DNA of 44,785 nt, from positions 1-44,785 of the forward strand of contig NZ_JADYTJ010000026.1 of the NCBI RefSeq assembly GCF_021531075.1. Direction: 5' to 3'. The notes beneath the pieces are model-generated. The model had not been told where the DNA came from. It ran no database searches and saw only the letters and a program-made list of their open reading frames with translations. Positions 15,412 to 26,695 of this stretch are shown here, piece after piece. Origin of the DNA: Bacteroides caecigallinarum. Its GTDB lineage: Bacteria; Bacteroidota; Bacteroidia; Bacteroidales; Bacteroidaceae. A program made the position numbers and the translations under genes. Position 1 is the first letter of the stretch. Each line of letters opens with the position of its first letter.

Positions 15412-15606
15412 ATGTTTAAAAAGATAACTAATTATTGTAAGGAATCATACGACGAACTAGTCCATAAAGTGACATGGCCTACGAGTAAAGAGCTTTCTAG
15501 CAGTGCAGTGGTTGTTTTAACTGCTTCCCTACTCATTGCACTGGTTGTTTTTCTTATGGATTCTGCCTTCCAGTTTATAATGGGAGATGTTATCTATCCG
15601 CATTAA
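15412..15606 (+). CDS. secE: Preprotein translocase subunit SecE
   Basis: A 64-residue inner-membrane protein that clamps SecY in the SecYEG channel. It is the short, single-span form: an amphipathic N-terminal helix with the conserved ELxHKVTWPTSKE motif, then one membrane helix (SAVVVLTASLLIALVVFLM) at about 31-49. The place between tRNA-Trp and nusG is the standard one. nusG begins 12 bases later. Confidence 0.96.
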   Translation: MFKKITNYCKESYDELVHKVTWPTSKELSSSAVVVLTASLLIALVVFLMDSAFQFIMGDVIYPH

Positions 15607-15618
15607 AAAATAAATAAG

Positions 15619-16161
15619 ATGTCTGAGATTGTAAAAAAATGGTACGTATTACGTGCTGTAAGTGGAAAGGAAGCTAAGGTTAAGGAATACCTCGACGCTG
15701 ATTTGAGGCATAATGAACTTAGCGAATTTGTATCTCAGGTATTGATTCCTACCGAAAAGTATGTCCAGGTTCGCAATGGAAAGAAAATTGTGAAAGAAAG
15801 AAGTTATCTTCCTGGTTATGTACTTGTAGAAGCTGCATTGGTGGGTGAAGTTACTCATTATTTGAGAAACATACCTAACGTAATCGGTTTCTTGGGAGGA
15901 CAGGAAAACCCTGTGCCTTTAAGACAGTCGGAAGTGAATCGTATTTTAGGTACGGTAGATGAATTGCAAGAAGTGGAAGAGGATATGAGTATCCCTTACA
16001 CCGTAGGTGAAACTGTGAAAGTTTGTGTTGGACCGTTCTCTGGCTTCAGTGGTTTTATTGAAGAGGTGAATACGGAAAAACGTAAGTTGAAAGTAATGGT
16101 CAAAATATTCGGGCGAAAAACTCCGCTTGAATTAGGCTTTACGGATGTTGAAAAGGAATAA
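15619..16161 (+). CDS. nusG: Transcription termination/antitermination factor NusG
   Basis: Binds RNA polymerase across the cleft and links it to Rho or the ribosome. At 180 residues it has an N-terminal NGN domain (KKWYVLRAVSGKEAKVKEYL; later RSYLPGYVLVEA and IPNVIGFLGG) and a C-terminal KOW domain at about 125-178 (GETVKVCVGPFSGFSGFIEE). No extra inserted domain as in some Bacteroidota paralogues such as UpxY, so this is the housekeeping copy. It lies between secE and rplK. Confidence 0.97.
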   Translation: MSEIVKKWYVLRAVSGKEAKVKEYLDADLRHNELSEFVSQVLIPTEKYVQVRNGKKIVKERSYLPGYVLVEAALVGEVTHYLRNIPNVIGFLGGQENPVPLRQSEVNRILGTVDELQEVEEDMSIPYTVGETVKVCVGPFSGFSGFIEEVNTEKRKLKVMVKIFGRKTPLELGFTDVEKE

Positions 16162-16219
16162 CTCATTTTGTTACGTGAGGAATTCTATTCGTTAATCAAT
16201 TATATTAAATTAAAAAGAA

Positions 16220-16663
16220 ATGGCTAAAGAAGTTGCTGGACTAATCAAATTACAGATTAAAGGAGGCGCTGCAAATCCATCACCTCCCGTTGGACCTGCT
16301 TTGGGTTCTAAGGGTATTAATATCATGGAATTTTGCAAGCAATTCAACGCCAGAACCCAGGACAAGGCAGGTAAAGTATTGCCTGTTATCATTACCTACT
16401 ACACAGACAAGTCTTTTGATTTCGTAATCAAAACTCCTCCTGTTGCAATACAGTTGTTGGAAATGACTAAATTGAAGAGCGGTTCTGCTGAACCTAACAG
16501 AAAGAAAGTTGCTGAACTTACTTGGGATCAGATTCGTACTATCGCTCAAGACAAGATGGTTGACTTGAACTGCTTTACTATTGAAGCTGCTATGTCAATG
16601 GTAGCTGGAACAGCTAGAAGTATGGGTATCGCTGTAAAAGGTGACTTCCCGGGTAATAACTAA
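16220..16663 (+). CDS. rplK: 50S ribosomal protein uL11
   Basis: Forms the base of the ribosomal stalk with 23S rRNA and is needed for factor binding and for RelA-type stringent sensing. 147 residues, normal length, with the signature [20 protein letters not shown] near the N-terminus and the C-terminal RNA-binding domain including [18 protein letters not shown]. First ribosomal gene of the rplKAJL group, 58 bases after nusG. Confidence 0.98.
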   Translation: MAKEVAGLIKLQIKGGAANPSPPVGPALGSKGINIMEFCKQFNARTQDKAGKVLPVIITYYTDKSFDFVIKTPPVAIQLLEMTKLKSGSAEPNRKKVAELTWDQIRTIAQDKMVDLNCFTIEAAMSMVAGTARSMGIAVKGDFPGNN

Positions 16664-16679
16664 TTAACTTCAATTGAGA

Positions 16680-17378
16680 ATGGGTAAACTGACAAAAAAT
16701 CAAAAGTTAGCTGCAGAAAAAATTGAAGCAGGGAAAGCATACTCACTAAAGGAAGCTTCTGAGTTGGTAAAGGAAATCACTTTTACAAAATTCGATGCTT
16801 CATTAGATATTGACGTACGTTTAGGTGTTGACCCTCGTAAGGCAAACCAGATGGTAAGAGGCGTTGTTTCTCTTCCTCATGGTACAGGTAAGCAGGTAAG
16901 AGTGCTTGTTCTGTGTACACCTGATGCTGAAGCTGCTGCAAAGGAAGCTGGCGCTGACTATGTAGGTCTTGATGAATATATTGAAAAGATCAAAGGTGGA
17001 TGGACTGATATTGATGTAATCATCACTATGCCGTCTATCATGGGTAAGATCGGTGCTCTCGGTCGTGTACTCGGTCCTCGTGGATTGATGCCAAACCCGA
17101 AGAGTGGTACTGTAACTATGGATGTAGCTAAGGCTGTTAAGGAAGTTAAGCAAGGAAAGATAGACTTTAAGGTTGACAAGAGCGGTATCGTTCACACTTC
17201 AATCGGTAAAGTTTCATTTACTGCTGACCAGATCCGTGAAAATGCGAAGGAATTTATCGCAACAATCATTAAACTGAAACCTACTACAGCTAAAGGTACT
17301 TATATAAAGAGTATTTATCTTTCAAGTACAATGAGTAAGGGTATCAAAGTTGACCCTAAATCAGTTGACGAAATTTAA
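16680..17378 (+). CDS. rplA: 50S ribosomal protein uL1
   Basis: Forms the L1 stalk, which moves deacylated tRNA through the E site. In many bacteria it also represses its own operon by binding the rplK-rplA mRNA. The start used is ATG at 16680 ([10 protein letters not shown]), not the TTG two codons upstream, giving 232 residues. Family signatures are present: [32 protein letters not shown] and [26 protein letters not shown] sequence at the end. Sixteen bases after rplK. Confidence 0.98.
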   Translation: MGKLTKNQKLAAEKIEAGKAYSLKEASELVKEITFTKFDASLDIDVRLGVDPRKANQMVRGVVSLPHGTGKQVRVLVLCTPDAEAAAKEAGADYVGLDEYIEKIKGGWTDIDVIITMPSIMGKIGALGRVLGPRGLMPNPKSGTVTMDVAKAVKEVKQGKIDFKVDKSGIVHTSIGKVSFTADQIRENAKEFIATIIKLKPTTAKGTYIKSIYLSSTMSKGIKVDPKSVDEI

Positions 17379-17381
17379 AAT

Positions 17382-17387
17382 AAGGAG
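17382..17387 (+). promoter_or_regulatory. Shine-Dalgarno site of rplJ
   Basis: AAGGAG five bases before the rplJ ATG, in the 14-base rplA-rplJ gap. Most neighbouring genes lack such a site. The gap is too short to hold a separate L10 leader of the enterobacterial kind. Confidence 0.5.
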
Positions 17388-17392
17388 TAATC

Positions 17393-17908
17393 ATGAGAAA
17401 GGAAGATAAAGGCGCAATTATAAGTCAGTTGGCTGATACCGTAAAGCAATACGGACATTTCTACTTGGTTGACACAACTGCTATGGATGCAGCTTCAACT
17501 AGCGAATTACGTAGAAAATGTTTCAATGCAGGTATTAAGCTGATGGTTGTGAAGAACAGTTTGCTTCACAAGGCATTAATGAGTATGGATGTTGACTTCT
17601 CTCCATTGTATGACTCATTGAAAGGTACAACTTCAGTTATGTTTTCTGAAACAGCAAACGTACCTGCTAAGTTGCTTAAAGAGTACAAAGATGGAGTTCC
17701 TTCATTGAAAGCTGCATATGCAGAAGAAGGATTCTATGTAGGAGCAGATCAACTTGAAGCACTCGCTACAATCAAGAGCAAGAACGAAGTTATCGCAGAT
17801 ATCATTGCATTGTTGCAATCGCCTGCTAAGAACGTTGTTTCAGCTCTTCAGTCTGGTGGTAACACCATTCACGGAGTTCTTAAGACATTGGGTGAACGTG
17901 CTGAATAA
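17393..17908 (+). CDS. rplJ: 50S ribosomal protein uL10
   Basis: Anchors the bL12 dimers to the ribosome at the stalk. 171 residues, with an N-terminal rRNA-binding domain (YLVDTTAMDAAS, LRRKCFNAGIKLMVVKNSLL, LKGTTSVMF) and a C-terminal helix for bL12 binding. In many bacteria the L10-L12 complex represses its own mRNA; here there is no room for a leader between rplA and rplJ. rplL follows 78 bases later. Confidence 0.97.
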   Translation: MRKEDKGAIISQLADTVKQYGHFYLVDTTAMDAASTSELRRKCFNAGIKLMVVKNSLLHKALMSMDVDFSPLYDSLKGTTSVMFSETANVPAKLLKEYKDGVPSLKAAYAEEGFYVGADQLEALATIKSKNEVIADIIALLQSPAKNVVSALQSGGNTIHGVLKTLGERAE

Positions 17909-17986
17909 TTCGCACTACTGTAGCTTAAGAACAAATAATAATTTTTTATATTCAATTTAGTAACAAACAATTAAATTCATACAAAA

Positions 17987-18364
17987 ATGGCAGATTTGAA
18001 AGCTTTTGCAGAACAATTAGTTAACTTGACAGTAAAAGAAGTTAATGAACTTGCAACTATCCTTAAAGAAGAATATGGTATTGAACCTGCTGCTGCAGCT
18101 GTAGCTGTTGCTGCTGGTCCTGCTGCTGCTGGTGCAGCTGCTGCTGAAGAAAAAACATCTTTCGATGTAGTTTTGAAGAGCGCAGGTGCTGCTAAATTGC
18201 AGGTAGTTAAGGCCGTTAAAGAAGCTTGTGGTCTTGGCTTGAAAGAAGCAAAAGACATGGTTGACGGTGCTCCTAGCGTAGTAAAAGAAGGTTTGGCTAA
18301 AGACGAAGCTGAATCTTTGAAGAAAGTTTTGGAAGAAGCTGGAGCTGAAGTTGAGCTTAAATAA
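17987..18364 (+). CDS. rplL: 50S ribosomal protein bL12
   Basis: A multi-copy stalk protein that recruits translation GTPases. 125 residues: an N-terminal dimerisation domain ([20 protein letters not shown]), an Ala/Gly-rich flexible hinge at about 35-52, and a C-terminal factor-binding domain ([37 protein letters not shown]). The acidic, Ala-rich composition is typical. A terminator-like hairpin lies between it and rpoB. Confidence 0.98.
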   Translation: MADLKAFAEQLVNLTVKEVNELATILKEEYGIEPAAAAVAVAAGPAAAGAAAAEEKTSFDVVLKSAGAAKLQVVKAVKEACGLGLKEAKDMVDGAPSVVKEGLAKDEAESLKKVLEEAGAEVELK

Positions 18365-18389
18365 GATTATCCTGTAAATCAGGTAGTTC

Positions 18390-18428
18390 GGTTAAGAGTC
18401 CTCGTAAAAGAGGATTCTTAACCTTTTT
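18390..18428 (+). terminator. Terminator-like attenuator between rplL and rpoB
   Basis: GGTTAAGAGTCCTC (18390-18403) pairs with GAGGATTCTTAACC (18410-18423), 14 pairs with one G-T, loop GTAAAA, then TTTTT. It lies inside the rplKAJL-rpoBC run, with no consensus promoter between it and rpoB. A small 15-base palindrome GTTGTTTTAAACAAC follows at 18446-18460. It probably lowers rpoBC transcription relative to the ribosomal genes, as the attenuator at this place does in E. coli. Confidence 0.8.
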
Positions 18429-18499
18429 GCGTCTCACAGCATATCGTTGTTTTAAACAACAAAAAATAAAATTATTTTTAATTCATAATTGAATTACAG

Positions 18500-21400
18500 A
18501 TGTCTTTAAACACTCAAAATCAAAGAATTAATTTTGCTTCTATTAAGAATCCGATGCAGTATCCGGATTTCTTGGAAGTACAATTGAAATCGTTCCACGA
18601 TTTCCTGCAATTGGACACTCCGCCTGAATTACGAAAGAAGGATGGACTCTACAAGGTATTCTCTGAGAATTTCCCTATAGCGGACACACGTAACAATTTC
18701 GTGCTCGAGTTCCTTGACTACTATATCGACCCGCCACAATATTCAATAGACGAATGTCTTGAACGCGGACTTACATATAGTGTCCCTTTGAAAGCTAAAA
18801 TGAAGCTTTATTGTACAGACCCCGATCACGAAGATTTTGATACCGTAATACAAGATGTATTCTTGGGCCCTATTCCTTACATGACACCAAAGGGTACTTT
18901 CGTTATCAATGGAGCAGAACGTGTAGTGGTTTCGCAGTTGCATCGTTCACCAGGTGTTTTCTTCGGACAGAGCATTCATGCAAACGGTACTAAACTGTAT
19001 TCAGCACGTATTATACCGTTCAAAGGTTCATGGATAGAGTTTGCTACAGATATTAACAATGTCATGTATGCATACATCGACCGTAAAAAGAAACTTCCTG
19101 TAACAACATTGCTTCGTGCTGTAGGTTTTGAGAATGATAAGGACATATTGGAAATCTTCAATCTGGCAGAAGAAATAAAGGTCAACAAGCAGAACTTGAA
19201 GAAAATCGTTGGCAGAAAGCTGGCTGCACGTGTTTTGAAAACATGGACTGAAGATTTCGTAGATGAAGATACAGGTGAAGTAGTTTCTATCGAACGTAAC
19301 GAGGTTGTTATAGACCGTGAAACTATCATTGAACCTGATCATATTGAAACTATCATAGAGTCTGGAGTACAGAATATTCTTGTACACAATGAAAATGCTA
19401 ATGCTTCGGACTATTCTATAATATATAATACTCTGCAGAAGGACCCTTCAAACTCAGAGAAGGAAGCTGTATTGTACATCTACAGACAGTTGAGAAATGC
19501 TGATCCTGCTGATGATGCAAGTGCACGCGAAGTTATCAATAACTTGTTCTTCTCAGAAAAACGTTATGACTTGGGTGACGTAGGTCGCTACAGAATAAAC
19601 AAGAAGTTGGCACTTGACACCTCTATGGATGTAAGAGTGCTGACAAAACAAGATATCATCGAAATCATCAAATATCTGATAGAGCTTATTAACTCAAAAG
19701 CAGATGTTGATGATATCGACCACTTGAGTAACCGTCGTGTAAGAACTGTTGGTGAACAGTTGTCAAACCAGTTCTCAATAGCTCTGGCACGTATGAGCCG
19801 TACTATTCGTGAAAGAATGAATGTACGTGACAATGAAGTGTTTACTCCGATAGATTTGATTAATGCGAAGACTATTTCTTCTGTAATCAATTCTTTCTTC
19901 GGAACTAATGCTTTGTCGCAGTTCATGGACCAGACAAACCCACTGGCGGAAATTACTCACAAACGCCGTCTCTCGGCTTTGGGTCCTGGTGGTCTTTCAA
20001 GAGACCGTGCAGGTTTCGAGGTTCGTGACGTACACTATACTCACTACGGACGTTTGTGTCCTATTGAAACTCCTGAAGGTCCTAACATCGGTTTGATTTC
20101 TTCTTTGTGTGTATATGCAAAGATCAATGACCTGGGATTCATTGTAACACCTTACCGTAAGGTTAAGGACAGTGTGGTAGATTTGTCACCGGAAGGTATT
20201 GAATATCTGTCGGCAGAAGAAGAGGAAGATGTAATCATAGCACAGGGTAATGCTCCACTTAACGATGATGGTACATTTATCCGTGAGAAAGTTAAAGCGC
20301 GTCGTGATGCAGACTATCCTGTAGTAACTCCGGATCAGGTACAGTTGATGGACGTTTCTCCACAACAGATAGCATCAATAGCTGCTTCTTTGATTCCTTT
20401 CCTTGAACATGACGATGCTAACCGTGCGTTGATGGGATCAAACATGATGCGTCAGGCAGTTCCATTGTTGCGTACTGAAGCTCCTATCGTAGGTACAGGT
20501 ATCGAAAAGCAATTGTGCGAGGATTCAAGAACTCAGATTGCTGCAGAAGGTGATGGTGTAATTGATTTTGTTGATGCAACAACAATACGTATCCTCTACG
20601 ACCGTACTGAAGATGAAGAATTTGTAAGCTTTGATTCTGCTTTGGTGGAATATAAAATACCTAAGTTCCGCAAAACTAACCAGAGCATGACAATTGACTT
20701 GCGTCCTATCTGCTCTAAAGGACAGAGAGTTAAGAAAGGTGATATTCTAACAGAGGGATATTCTACAGCAAACGGCGAATTGGCACTTGGTAAGAACCTT
20801 TTGGTAGCTTACATGCCTTGGAAGGGTTACAACTATGAGGATGCTATCGTGTTGAACGAACGTGTGGTTCGCGAAGATATCCTTACATCAGTTCATGTGG
20901 ATGAATACATACTCGAGGTTCGCGAGACTAAACGTGGTATGGAAGAACTCACAGCTGATATACCTAACGTGAGTGAAGAGGCAACTAAGGACCTTGACGA
21001 AACAGGTATCGTAAGAATCGGTGCTAGAATTGAACCGGGTGATATCCTTATCGGTAAGATTACTCCGAAGGGTGAATCTGATCCTTCGCCAGAAGAAAAA
21101 TTGCTTCGTGCAATCTTTGGTGATAAGGCCGGTGATGTTAAGGATGCTTCTTTGAAAGCTTCTCCTTCACTTAGAGGTGTTGTTATAGACAAGAAATTGT
21201 ATTCTCGTGTTGTGAAGACACGTAGCGAAAAGAATGCAGACAAGCTTATCTTACCTAAATTGAACGAAGAGTTCGAAGAAAAGGTTGCAAAACTGAAAGA
21301 TATCCTTGTTGATAAACTCATGGTACTTACTAACAACTTGGTTTCACAGGGTGTTAAGGATTACTTGGGTACTGAAGTTATCGCTAAAGGTGCTAAATTC

Positions 21401-22312
21401 AACAAACGAGATCTTGAAATACTCGATTATACAGTAATACAATTGAGCTCTTGGACTTCTGATGAACACAAGAATGAGTTGATACGTTCTTTGATTTTGA
21501 ACTACATCAAGAAGTACAAAGAATACGATGCAGAATTGAAACGTAAGAAATTTGCTCTTACTATTGGTGACGAGTTGCCTTCTGGTATCATGCAGATGGC
21601 TAAGGTTTATATCGCTAAGAAACGTAAAATCGGTGTTGGTGATAAGATGGCCGGACGTCACGGTAACAAGGGTATCGTTTCAAGAGTAGTAAGACAGGAG
21701 GATATGCCATTCTTGGCCGACGGTACTCCGGTTGATATCGTATTGAACCCATTGGGTGTGCCTTCACGTATGAACATCGGACAGATTTTCGAAGCCGTAT
21801 TGGGACGTGCAGGAAAAGAACTGGGACTCAAATTTGCAACTCCAATTTTTGATGGTGCAACATTAGAGGATCTTGATCAGTGGACTGATAAAGCTGGATT
21901 GCCACGCTACTGTAAGACATATTTGTACGATGGTGGTACAGGTGAACAATTTGACCAGCCTGCAACTGTGGGTGTGACTTATATGTTGAAACTTGGTCAC
22001 ATGGTTGAAGATAAGATGCATGCTCGTTCAATAGGTCCATATTCGTTGATTACTCAGCAGCCACTTGGTGGTAAGGCGCAATTCGGTGGTCAGCGTTTCG
22101 GAGAAATGGAGGTTTGGGCTATCGAGGCATTCGGTGCTGCTCATATTCTTCAGGAAATACTGACTATCAAGTCAGACGATGTCGTAGGACGCTCTAAGGC
22201 TTACGAAGCTATTGTTAAGGGTGAACCAATGCCAACACCAGGTATACCAGAATCACTTAACGTATTGCTTCACGAATTGAGAGGTCTGTGCTTGAGCATT
22301 ACAATGGAATAA
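18500..22312 (+). CDS. rpoB: RNA polymerase beta subunit
   Basis: Catalytic core subunit of RNA polymerase. The 1270 residues run from a normal N-terminus ([20 protein letters not shown]) to the C-terminal clamp-binding region ([16 protein letters not shown]). The rifampicin pocket at about 472-510 reads [20 protein letters not shown] followed by SALGPGG. The residues matching E. coli Gln513, Asp516, His526 and Ser531 are the sensitive-type ones. Conserved regions such as [17 protein letters not shown] and [19 protein letters not shown] are present. rpoC follows after 19 bases. Confidence 0.99.
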   Translation: MSLNTQNQRINFASIKNPMQYPDFLEVQLKSFHDFLQLDTPPELRKKDGLYKVFSENFPIADTRNNFVLEFLDYYIDPPQYSIDECLERGLTYSVPLKAKMKLYCTDPDHEDFDTVIQDVFLGPIPYMTPKGTFVINGAERVVVSQLHRSPGVFFGQSIHANGTKLYSARIIPFKGSWIEFATDINNVMYAYIDRKKKLPVTTLLRAVGFENDKDILEIFNLAEEIKVNKQNLKKIVGRKLAARVLKTWTEDFVDEDTGEVVSIERNEVVIDRETIIEPDHIETIIESGVQNILVHNENANASDYSIIYNTLQKDPSNSEKEAVLYIYRQLRNADPADDASAREVINNLFFSEKRYDLGDVGRYRINKKLALDTSMDVRVLTKQDIIEIIKYLIELINSKADVDDIDHLSNRRVRTVGEQLSNQFSIALARMSRTIRERMNVRDNEVFTPIDLINAKTISSVINSFFGTNALSQFMDQTNPLAEITHKRRLSALGPGGLSRDRAGFEVRDVHYTHYGRLCPIETPEGPNIGLISSLCVYAKINDLGFIVTPYRKVKDSVVDLSPEGIEYLSAEEEEDVIIAQGNAPLNDDGTFIREKVKARRDADYPVVTPDQVQLMDVSPQQIASIAASLIPFLEHDDANRALMGSNMMRQAVPLLRTEAPIVGTGIEKQLCEDSRTQIAAEGDGVIDFVDATTIRILYDRTEDEEFVSFDSALVEYKIPKFRKTNQSMTIDLRPICSKGQRVKKGDILTEGYSTANGELALGKNLLVAYMPWKGYNYEDAIVLNERVVREDILTSVHVDEYILEVRETKRGMEELTADIPNVSEEATKDLDETGIVRIGARIEPGDILIGKITPKGESDPSPEEKLLRAIFGDKAGDVKDASLKASPSLRGVVIDKKLYSRVVKTRSEKNADKLILPKLNEEFEEKVAKLKDILVDKLMVLTNNLVSQGVKDYLGTEVIAKGAKFNKRDLEILDYTVIQLSSWTSDEHKNELIRSLILNYIKKYKEYDAELKRKKFALTIGDELPSGIMQMAKVYIAKKRKIGVGDKMAGRHGNKGIVSRVVRQEDMPFLADGTPVDIVLNPLGVPSRMNIGQIFEAVLGRAGKELGLKFATPIFDGATLEDLDQWTDKAGLPRYCKTYLYDGGTGEQFDQPATVGVTYMLKLGHMVEDKMHARSIGPYSLITQQPLGGKAQFGGQRFGEMEVWAIEAFGAAHILQEILTIKSDDVVGRSKAYEAIVKGEPMPTPGIPESLNVLLHELRGLCLSITME

Positions 22313-22331
22313 TCAAAAAATTAAATTGAGT

Positions 22332-25300
22332 ATGGCTTTTAGAAAAGACACTAAAATAAAAAGTAATTTCTCAAAAATTACTATTGGTTTGGCTTCACCA
22401 GAAGAGATTCTTGAAAACTCTTACGGTGAGGTTCTAAAACCTGAAACCATAAATTACCGTACTTACAAACCAGAAAGAGATGGTTTGTTCTGTGAACGTA
22501 TCTTTGGTCCGGTGAAGGACTATGAATGTCACTGTGGTAAGTACAAACGCATTCGCTATAAGGGTATTGTTTGCGACAGATGTGGTGTAGAAGTAACAGA
22601 AAAGAAAGTACGTCGTGAACGTAGTGGTCATATACAGTTGGTAGTGCCTGTTGCACATATCTGGTATTTCCGCTCATTGCCTAACAAAATAGGTTATCTG
22701 CTTGGTTTGCCAACAAAGAAACTTGATGCGATAATCTATTACGAACGTTATGTAGTTATACAGCCGGGTATAAAAGCTGAAGACGGATTGAGCAAATATG
22801 ATCTTCTTGAAGAAGGTGAATATTTGGATATCATGGATTCACTTCCAAAAGACAACCAGTTCTTGGAAGATTCTGATCCAAACAAGTTTATTGCCAAGAT
22901 GGGTGCAGAAGCTATTTATGATCTTCTTGCTAGTCTTGACCTTGATGAGCTTTCATATGAACTTCGTCATAAAGCTAATAATGATTCGTCACAGCAGAGA
23001 AAGAACGAGGCTCTGAAGAGACTACAGGTTGTTGAATCATTCCGTGCTTCAAAGGGAAGAAATAAGCCTGAATGGATGATTATCAAGAACGTACCTGTTA
23101 TTCCGCCAGAATTGCGTCCACTTGTACCACTGGATGGTGGTCGTTTCGCTACTTCTGACTTGAATGACTTGTATCGTCGTGTCATCATACGTAATAACCG
23201 TTTGAAGAGACTTATCGAAATCAAGGCTCCGGACGTAATCTTGCGTAATGAAAAGCGTATGCTTCAGGAAGCTGTTGACTCTTTGTTCGACAATTCTCGT
23301 AAAGCAAGTGCAGTTAAGACTGATGCTAACCGTCCTCTCAAGTCCCTTTCTGATAGCTTGAAAGGTAAGCAGGGACGTTTCCGTCAGAACTTGTTGGGTA
23401 AGCGTGTTGACTACTCTGCACGTTCGGTTATCGTCGTTGGTCCTGAATTGAAGATGGGCGAGTGCGGTATTCCAAAATTGATGGCTGCCGAACTTTACAA
23501 ACCATTTATCATAAGAAAACTTATTGAAAGAGGTATCGTTAAGACTGTAAAATCAGCTAAGAAGATTGTAGACCGCAAGGAAGCAGTTATTTGGGATATC
23601 CTTGAACATGTAATGAAAGGACATCCGGTATTGCTGAACCGTGCGCCGACACTTCACCGTTTGGGTATCCAGGCATTCCAGCCTAAAATGATTGAAGGTA
23701 AGGCTATCCAGCTGCATCCATTGGCATGTACTGCGTTCAACGCCGACTTCGACGGTGACCAGATGGCCGTTCACTTGCCTTTGAGCAACGAAGCTGTATT
23801 GGAAGCTCAGATGTTGATGCTCCAGTCACATAATATCCTTAACCCTGCAAACGGTGCGCCTATCACTGTGCCTGCACAGGATATGGTACTTGGTCTTTAT
23901 TATATCACCAAACTGCGTAAAGGAGCTAAGGGAGAAGGTTTGATATTCTACGGACCGGAAGAAGCTCTTATTGCTTACAACGAAGGTAAGGTAGATATTC
24001 ACGCAATCATCAGCGTGGTTGCTAACGACTTGGATGAGAACGGCAATATCGTTAAGAAGATGATTAAGGAAACTTCAGTAGGACGTGTAATCGTTAACGA
24101 AATCGTTCCTGATGAATGTGGATACCTTAACACTATTATATCTAAGAAATCATTGCGTGATATCATCAGCGACGTAATTAAGGCTGTCGGTGTTGCACGT
24201 GCATGTGAGTTCCTTGATGGTATTAAGAACCTTGGTTACAAGATGGCATTCGAAGGTGGTTTGTCGTTCAACCTTGGTGATATTATCATACCGAAAGAGA
24301 AGGAAGAACTTGTAAGACGTGGTAACGAAGAAATTGAGCAGATCATGATGAACTATAACATGGGTTTCATCACTGACAATGAACGTTACAACCAGGTAAT
24401 TGATACTTGGACACACGTTAACAGTGACTTGTCTGATATCCTGTATAAGACTATCAAGAATGACGACCAGGGATTCAACTCAGTATTTATGATGCTTGAC
24501 TCTGGAGCCCGTGGTTCTAAGGAACAGATCCGTCAGTTGTCTGGTATGCGTGGTTTGATGGCTAAACCACAGAAAGCAGGTGCTGAAGGTGCACAGATTA
24601 TCGAAAACCCTATCCTTTCTAACTTTAAGGAAGGTCTTTCGGTGTTGGAGTACTTTATTTCAACTCACGGTGCTCGTAAGGGTCTTGCCGATACAGCGTT
24701 GAAGACAGCCGATGCAGGATACTTGACTCGTCGTCTTGTTGACGTATCACACGATGTGATTATTAACGAAGAAGACTGTGGTACATTGCGCGGACTTGTT
24801 TGTACAGCATTGAAGAATAACGATGAAGTTATTGCTACACTTTACGAACGTATTTTGGGACGTGTGTCTGTACATGATATTATACATCCTACAACAGGGG
24901 AACTTATAGTAGCAGCAGGTGAAGAAATTACAGAAACTATTGCTGAAGAGATTGAAAAATCACCTATTGAAAGTGTTGAAATCCGTTCTGTACTTACTTG
25001 TGAATCTAAGAAGGGAGTTTGTGCTAAATGTTACGGACGTAACCTTGCTTCAAGTAAGATGGTTCAGAAGGGTGAAGCTGTCGGTGTTATCGCAGCACAG
25101 TCAATTGGTGAACCGGGTACTCAGTTGACATTGCGTACATTCCACGCCGGAGGTATCGCTGGTAACATGGCTGCTAATGCGTCAATCGTTGCTAAGAACC
25201 CTGCACGTTTGGAATTTGAAGAATTACGTACTGTTGATGCTGTTGAGGAAACAGGCGAACCAGTTAAAATTGTTGTAGGACGTTTGGCTGAAGTTCGTTT

Positions 25301-26618
25301 CGTTGATATCAATACTGGTATCATACTGTCAACTCACAATGTACCTTACGGTTCTAAACTTTATGCAGCAGACGGTGAAATAGTTGAAAAGGGAAAACTT
25401 ATTGCTAAATGGGACCCATTCAATGCTGTAATTGTAACTGAAGTTGGAGGTAAGATAGACTTTGAATCAGTAATCGAAAACGTAACTTATAAGGTAGAAT
25501 CAGACGAAGCTACAGGTTTGCGCGAAATCATCATTACTGAATCTAAGGATAAGAACAAGATTCCTTCATTGCATATTGTTGATGAAAATGGTGGTATCTT
25601 GCGTACTTACAACTTGCCTGTGGGTGGTCACGTAGTAGTAGAAGATAAAGAAAACGTTAAGGCCGGTGACATTCTTGTTAAGATTCCACGTGCGGTAGGT
25701 AAGGCTGGTGATATCACCGGTGGTCTTCCACGTGTAACAGAGTTGTTCGAGGCTCGTAATCCTTCTAATCCTGCTGTCGTATCTGAAATTGATGGTGAAA
25801 TCACAATGGGTAAAATCAAACGTGGTAACCGCGAAATCATTGTTACATCTAAGACAGGTGAAGTTCGTAAGTATCTGGTTGCATTGTCTAAACAAATCCT
25901 TGTACAGGAAAACGACTATGTACGTGCCGGAACTCCATTGTCAGATGGTGCTATTACTCCTGCTGACATCTTGGCTATCAAGGGTCCTACAGCAGTACAG
26001 GAATATATCGTTAATGAAATCCAGGACGTTTACCGTCTACAGGGTGTGAAAATTAATGATAAGCACTTTGAAATCATCGTACGCCAGATGATGCGTAAGG
26101 TACAGATAGATGAACCGGGTGATACTAGATTCTTGGAACTTCAGGTTGTAGACAGACAGGAATTCAATGAAGAGAATGATAGAATCTGGGGTAAGAAAGT
26201 CGTCGTAAGCGCAGGTGATTCTCAGAACTTGAAACCAGGTCAGATTGTAACAGCTCGTAAATTGAGAGATGAGAACAGTATGTTGAAACGTCGTGACCTC
26301 AAGTTGGTTGAAGTTAGAGATGCTGTTCCTGCAACATCAACTCAGATACTTCAGGGTATCACAAGAGCAGCACTTCAGACATCAAGCTTTATGTCGGCAG
26401 CTTCATTCCAGGAAACTACAAAAGTTCTTAATGAAGCAGCAATTAACGGTAAGGTAGACCGTTTGGAAGGTATGAAAGAAAACGTTATTTGCGGACACTT
26501 GATACCTGCCGGTACAGGTCAGCGTGAGTTTGAAAAGATTGTAGTAGGCTCAAAAGACGAGTACGATAGAATATTGGCCAACAAAAAGAATGTATTAGAC
26601 TATAGCGATGTAGAGTAA
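22332..26618 (+). CDS. rpoC: RNA polymerase beta' subunit
   Basis: The other catalytic core subunit. The start used is ATG at 22332 ([10 protein letters not shown]), not the TTG two codons upstream, giving 1428 residues. The N-terminal zinc site [20 protein letters not shown] lies at about 66-85. The active-site magnesium loop NADFDGDQM lies at about 468-476. The second zinc site includes [13 protein letters not shown] at about 889-901, followed by [16 protein letters not shown] of the trigger-loop region. A Bacteroidota-size insert lies in the C-terminal third. A bidirectional terminator follows and no str-operon gene comes next. Confidence 0.99.
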   Translation: MAFRKDTKIKSNFSKITIGLASPEEILENSYGEVLKPETINYRTYKPERDGLFCERIFGPVKDYECHCGKYKRIRYKGIVCDRCGVEVTEKKVRRERSGHIQLVVPVAHIWYFRSLPNKIGYLLGLPTKKLDAIIYYERYVVIQPGIKAEDGLSKYDLLEEGEYLDIMDSLPKDNQFLEDSDPNKFIAKMGAEAIYDLLASLDLDELSYELRHKANNDSSQQRKNEALKRLQVVESFRASKGRNKPEWMIIKNVPVIPPELRPLVPLDGGRFATSDLNDLYRRVIIRNNRLKRLIEIKAPDVILRNEKRMLQEAVDSLFDNSRKASAVKTDANRPLKSLSDSLKGKQGRFRQNLLGKRVDYSARSVIVVGPELKMGECGIPKLMAAELYKPFIIRKLIERGIVKTVKSAKKIVDRKEAVIWDILEHVMKGHPVLLNRAPTLHRLGIQAFQPKMIEGKAIQLHPLACTAFNADFDGDQMAVHLPLSNEAVLEAQMLMLQSHNILNPANGAPITVPAQDMVLGLYYITKLRKGAKGEGLIFYGPEEALIAYNEGKVDIHAIISVVANDLDENGNIVKKMIKETSVGRVIVNEIVPDECGYLNTIISKKSLRDIISDVIKAVGVARACEFLDGIKNLGYKMAFEGGLSFNLGDIIIPKEKEELVRRGNEEIEQIMMNYNMGFITDNERYNQVIDTWTHVNSDLSDILYKTIKNDDQGFNSVFMMLDSGARGSKEQIRQLSGMRGLMAKPQKAGAEGAQIIENPILSNFKEGLSVLEYFISTHGARKGLADTALKTADAGYLTRRLVDVSHDVIINEEDCGTLRGLVCTALKNNDEVIATLYERILGRVSVHDIIHPTTGELIVAAGEEITETIAEEIEKSPIESVEIRSVLTCESKKGVCAKCYGRNLASSKMVQKGEAVGVIAAQSIGEPGTQLTLRTFHAGGIAGNMAANASIVAKNPARLEFEELRTVDAVEETGEPVKIVVGRLAEVRFVDINTGIILSTHNVPYGSKLYAADGEIVEKGKLIAKWDPFNAVIVTEVGGKIDFESVIENVTYKVESDEATGLREIIITESKDKNKIPSLHIVDENGGILRTYNLPVGGHVVVEDKENVKAGDILVKIPRAVGKAGDITGGLPRVTELFEARNPSNPAVVSEIDGEITMGKIKRGNREIIVTSKTGEVRKYLVALSKQILVQENDYVRAGTPLSDGAITPADILAIKGPTAVQEYIVNEIQDVYRLQGVKINDKHFEIIVRQMMRKVQIDEPGDTRFLELQVVDRQEFNEENDRIWGKKVVVSAGDSQNLKPGQIVTARKLRDENSMLKRRDLKLVEVRDAVPATSTQILQGITRAALQTSSFMSAASFQETTKVLNEAAINGKVDRLEGMKENVICGHLIPAGTGQREFEKIVVGSKDEYDRILANKKNVLDYSDVE

Positions 26619-26636
26619 TACATTCTTGAATAGATA

Positions 26637-26684
26637 TAAAAAGAGCAGTAACGGATTTTTCCGGTCACTGCTCTTTTGTTTTAT
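26637..26684. terminator. Bidirectional terminator between rpoC and pfkA
   Basis: AAAAGAGCAGT (26639-26649) pairs with ACTGCTCTTTT (26667-26677), enclosing a second small stem CGGA/TCCG. An A-run precedes it and GTTTT follows. It ends the long rpoC operon and, on the other strand, pfkA. Confidence 0.85.
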
Positions 26685-26695
26685 ATGTCTAATGT

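Noticed and set aside
18085..18155. GCTGCT-rich tract resembling a simple repeat
   Set aside because: It encodes the normal Ala-rich hinge of bL12.
19028..19387. Minus-strand frames inside rpoB and rpoC
   Set aside because: Both strands stay open because of codon bias. The products have no recognisable family and overlap essential genes completely.
19909..20030. Possible rifampicin-resistance changes in rpoB
   Set aside because: The key pocket residues (Gln, Asp, His, Ser at the E. coli 513, 516, 526 and 531 positions) are the sensitive-type ones.
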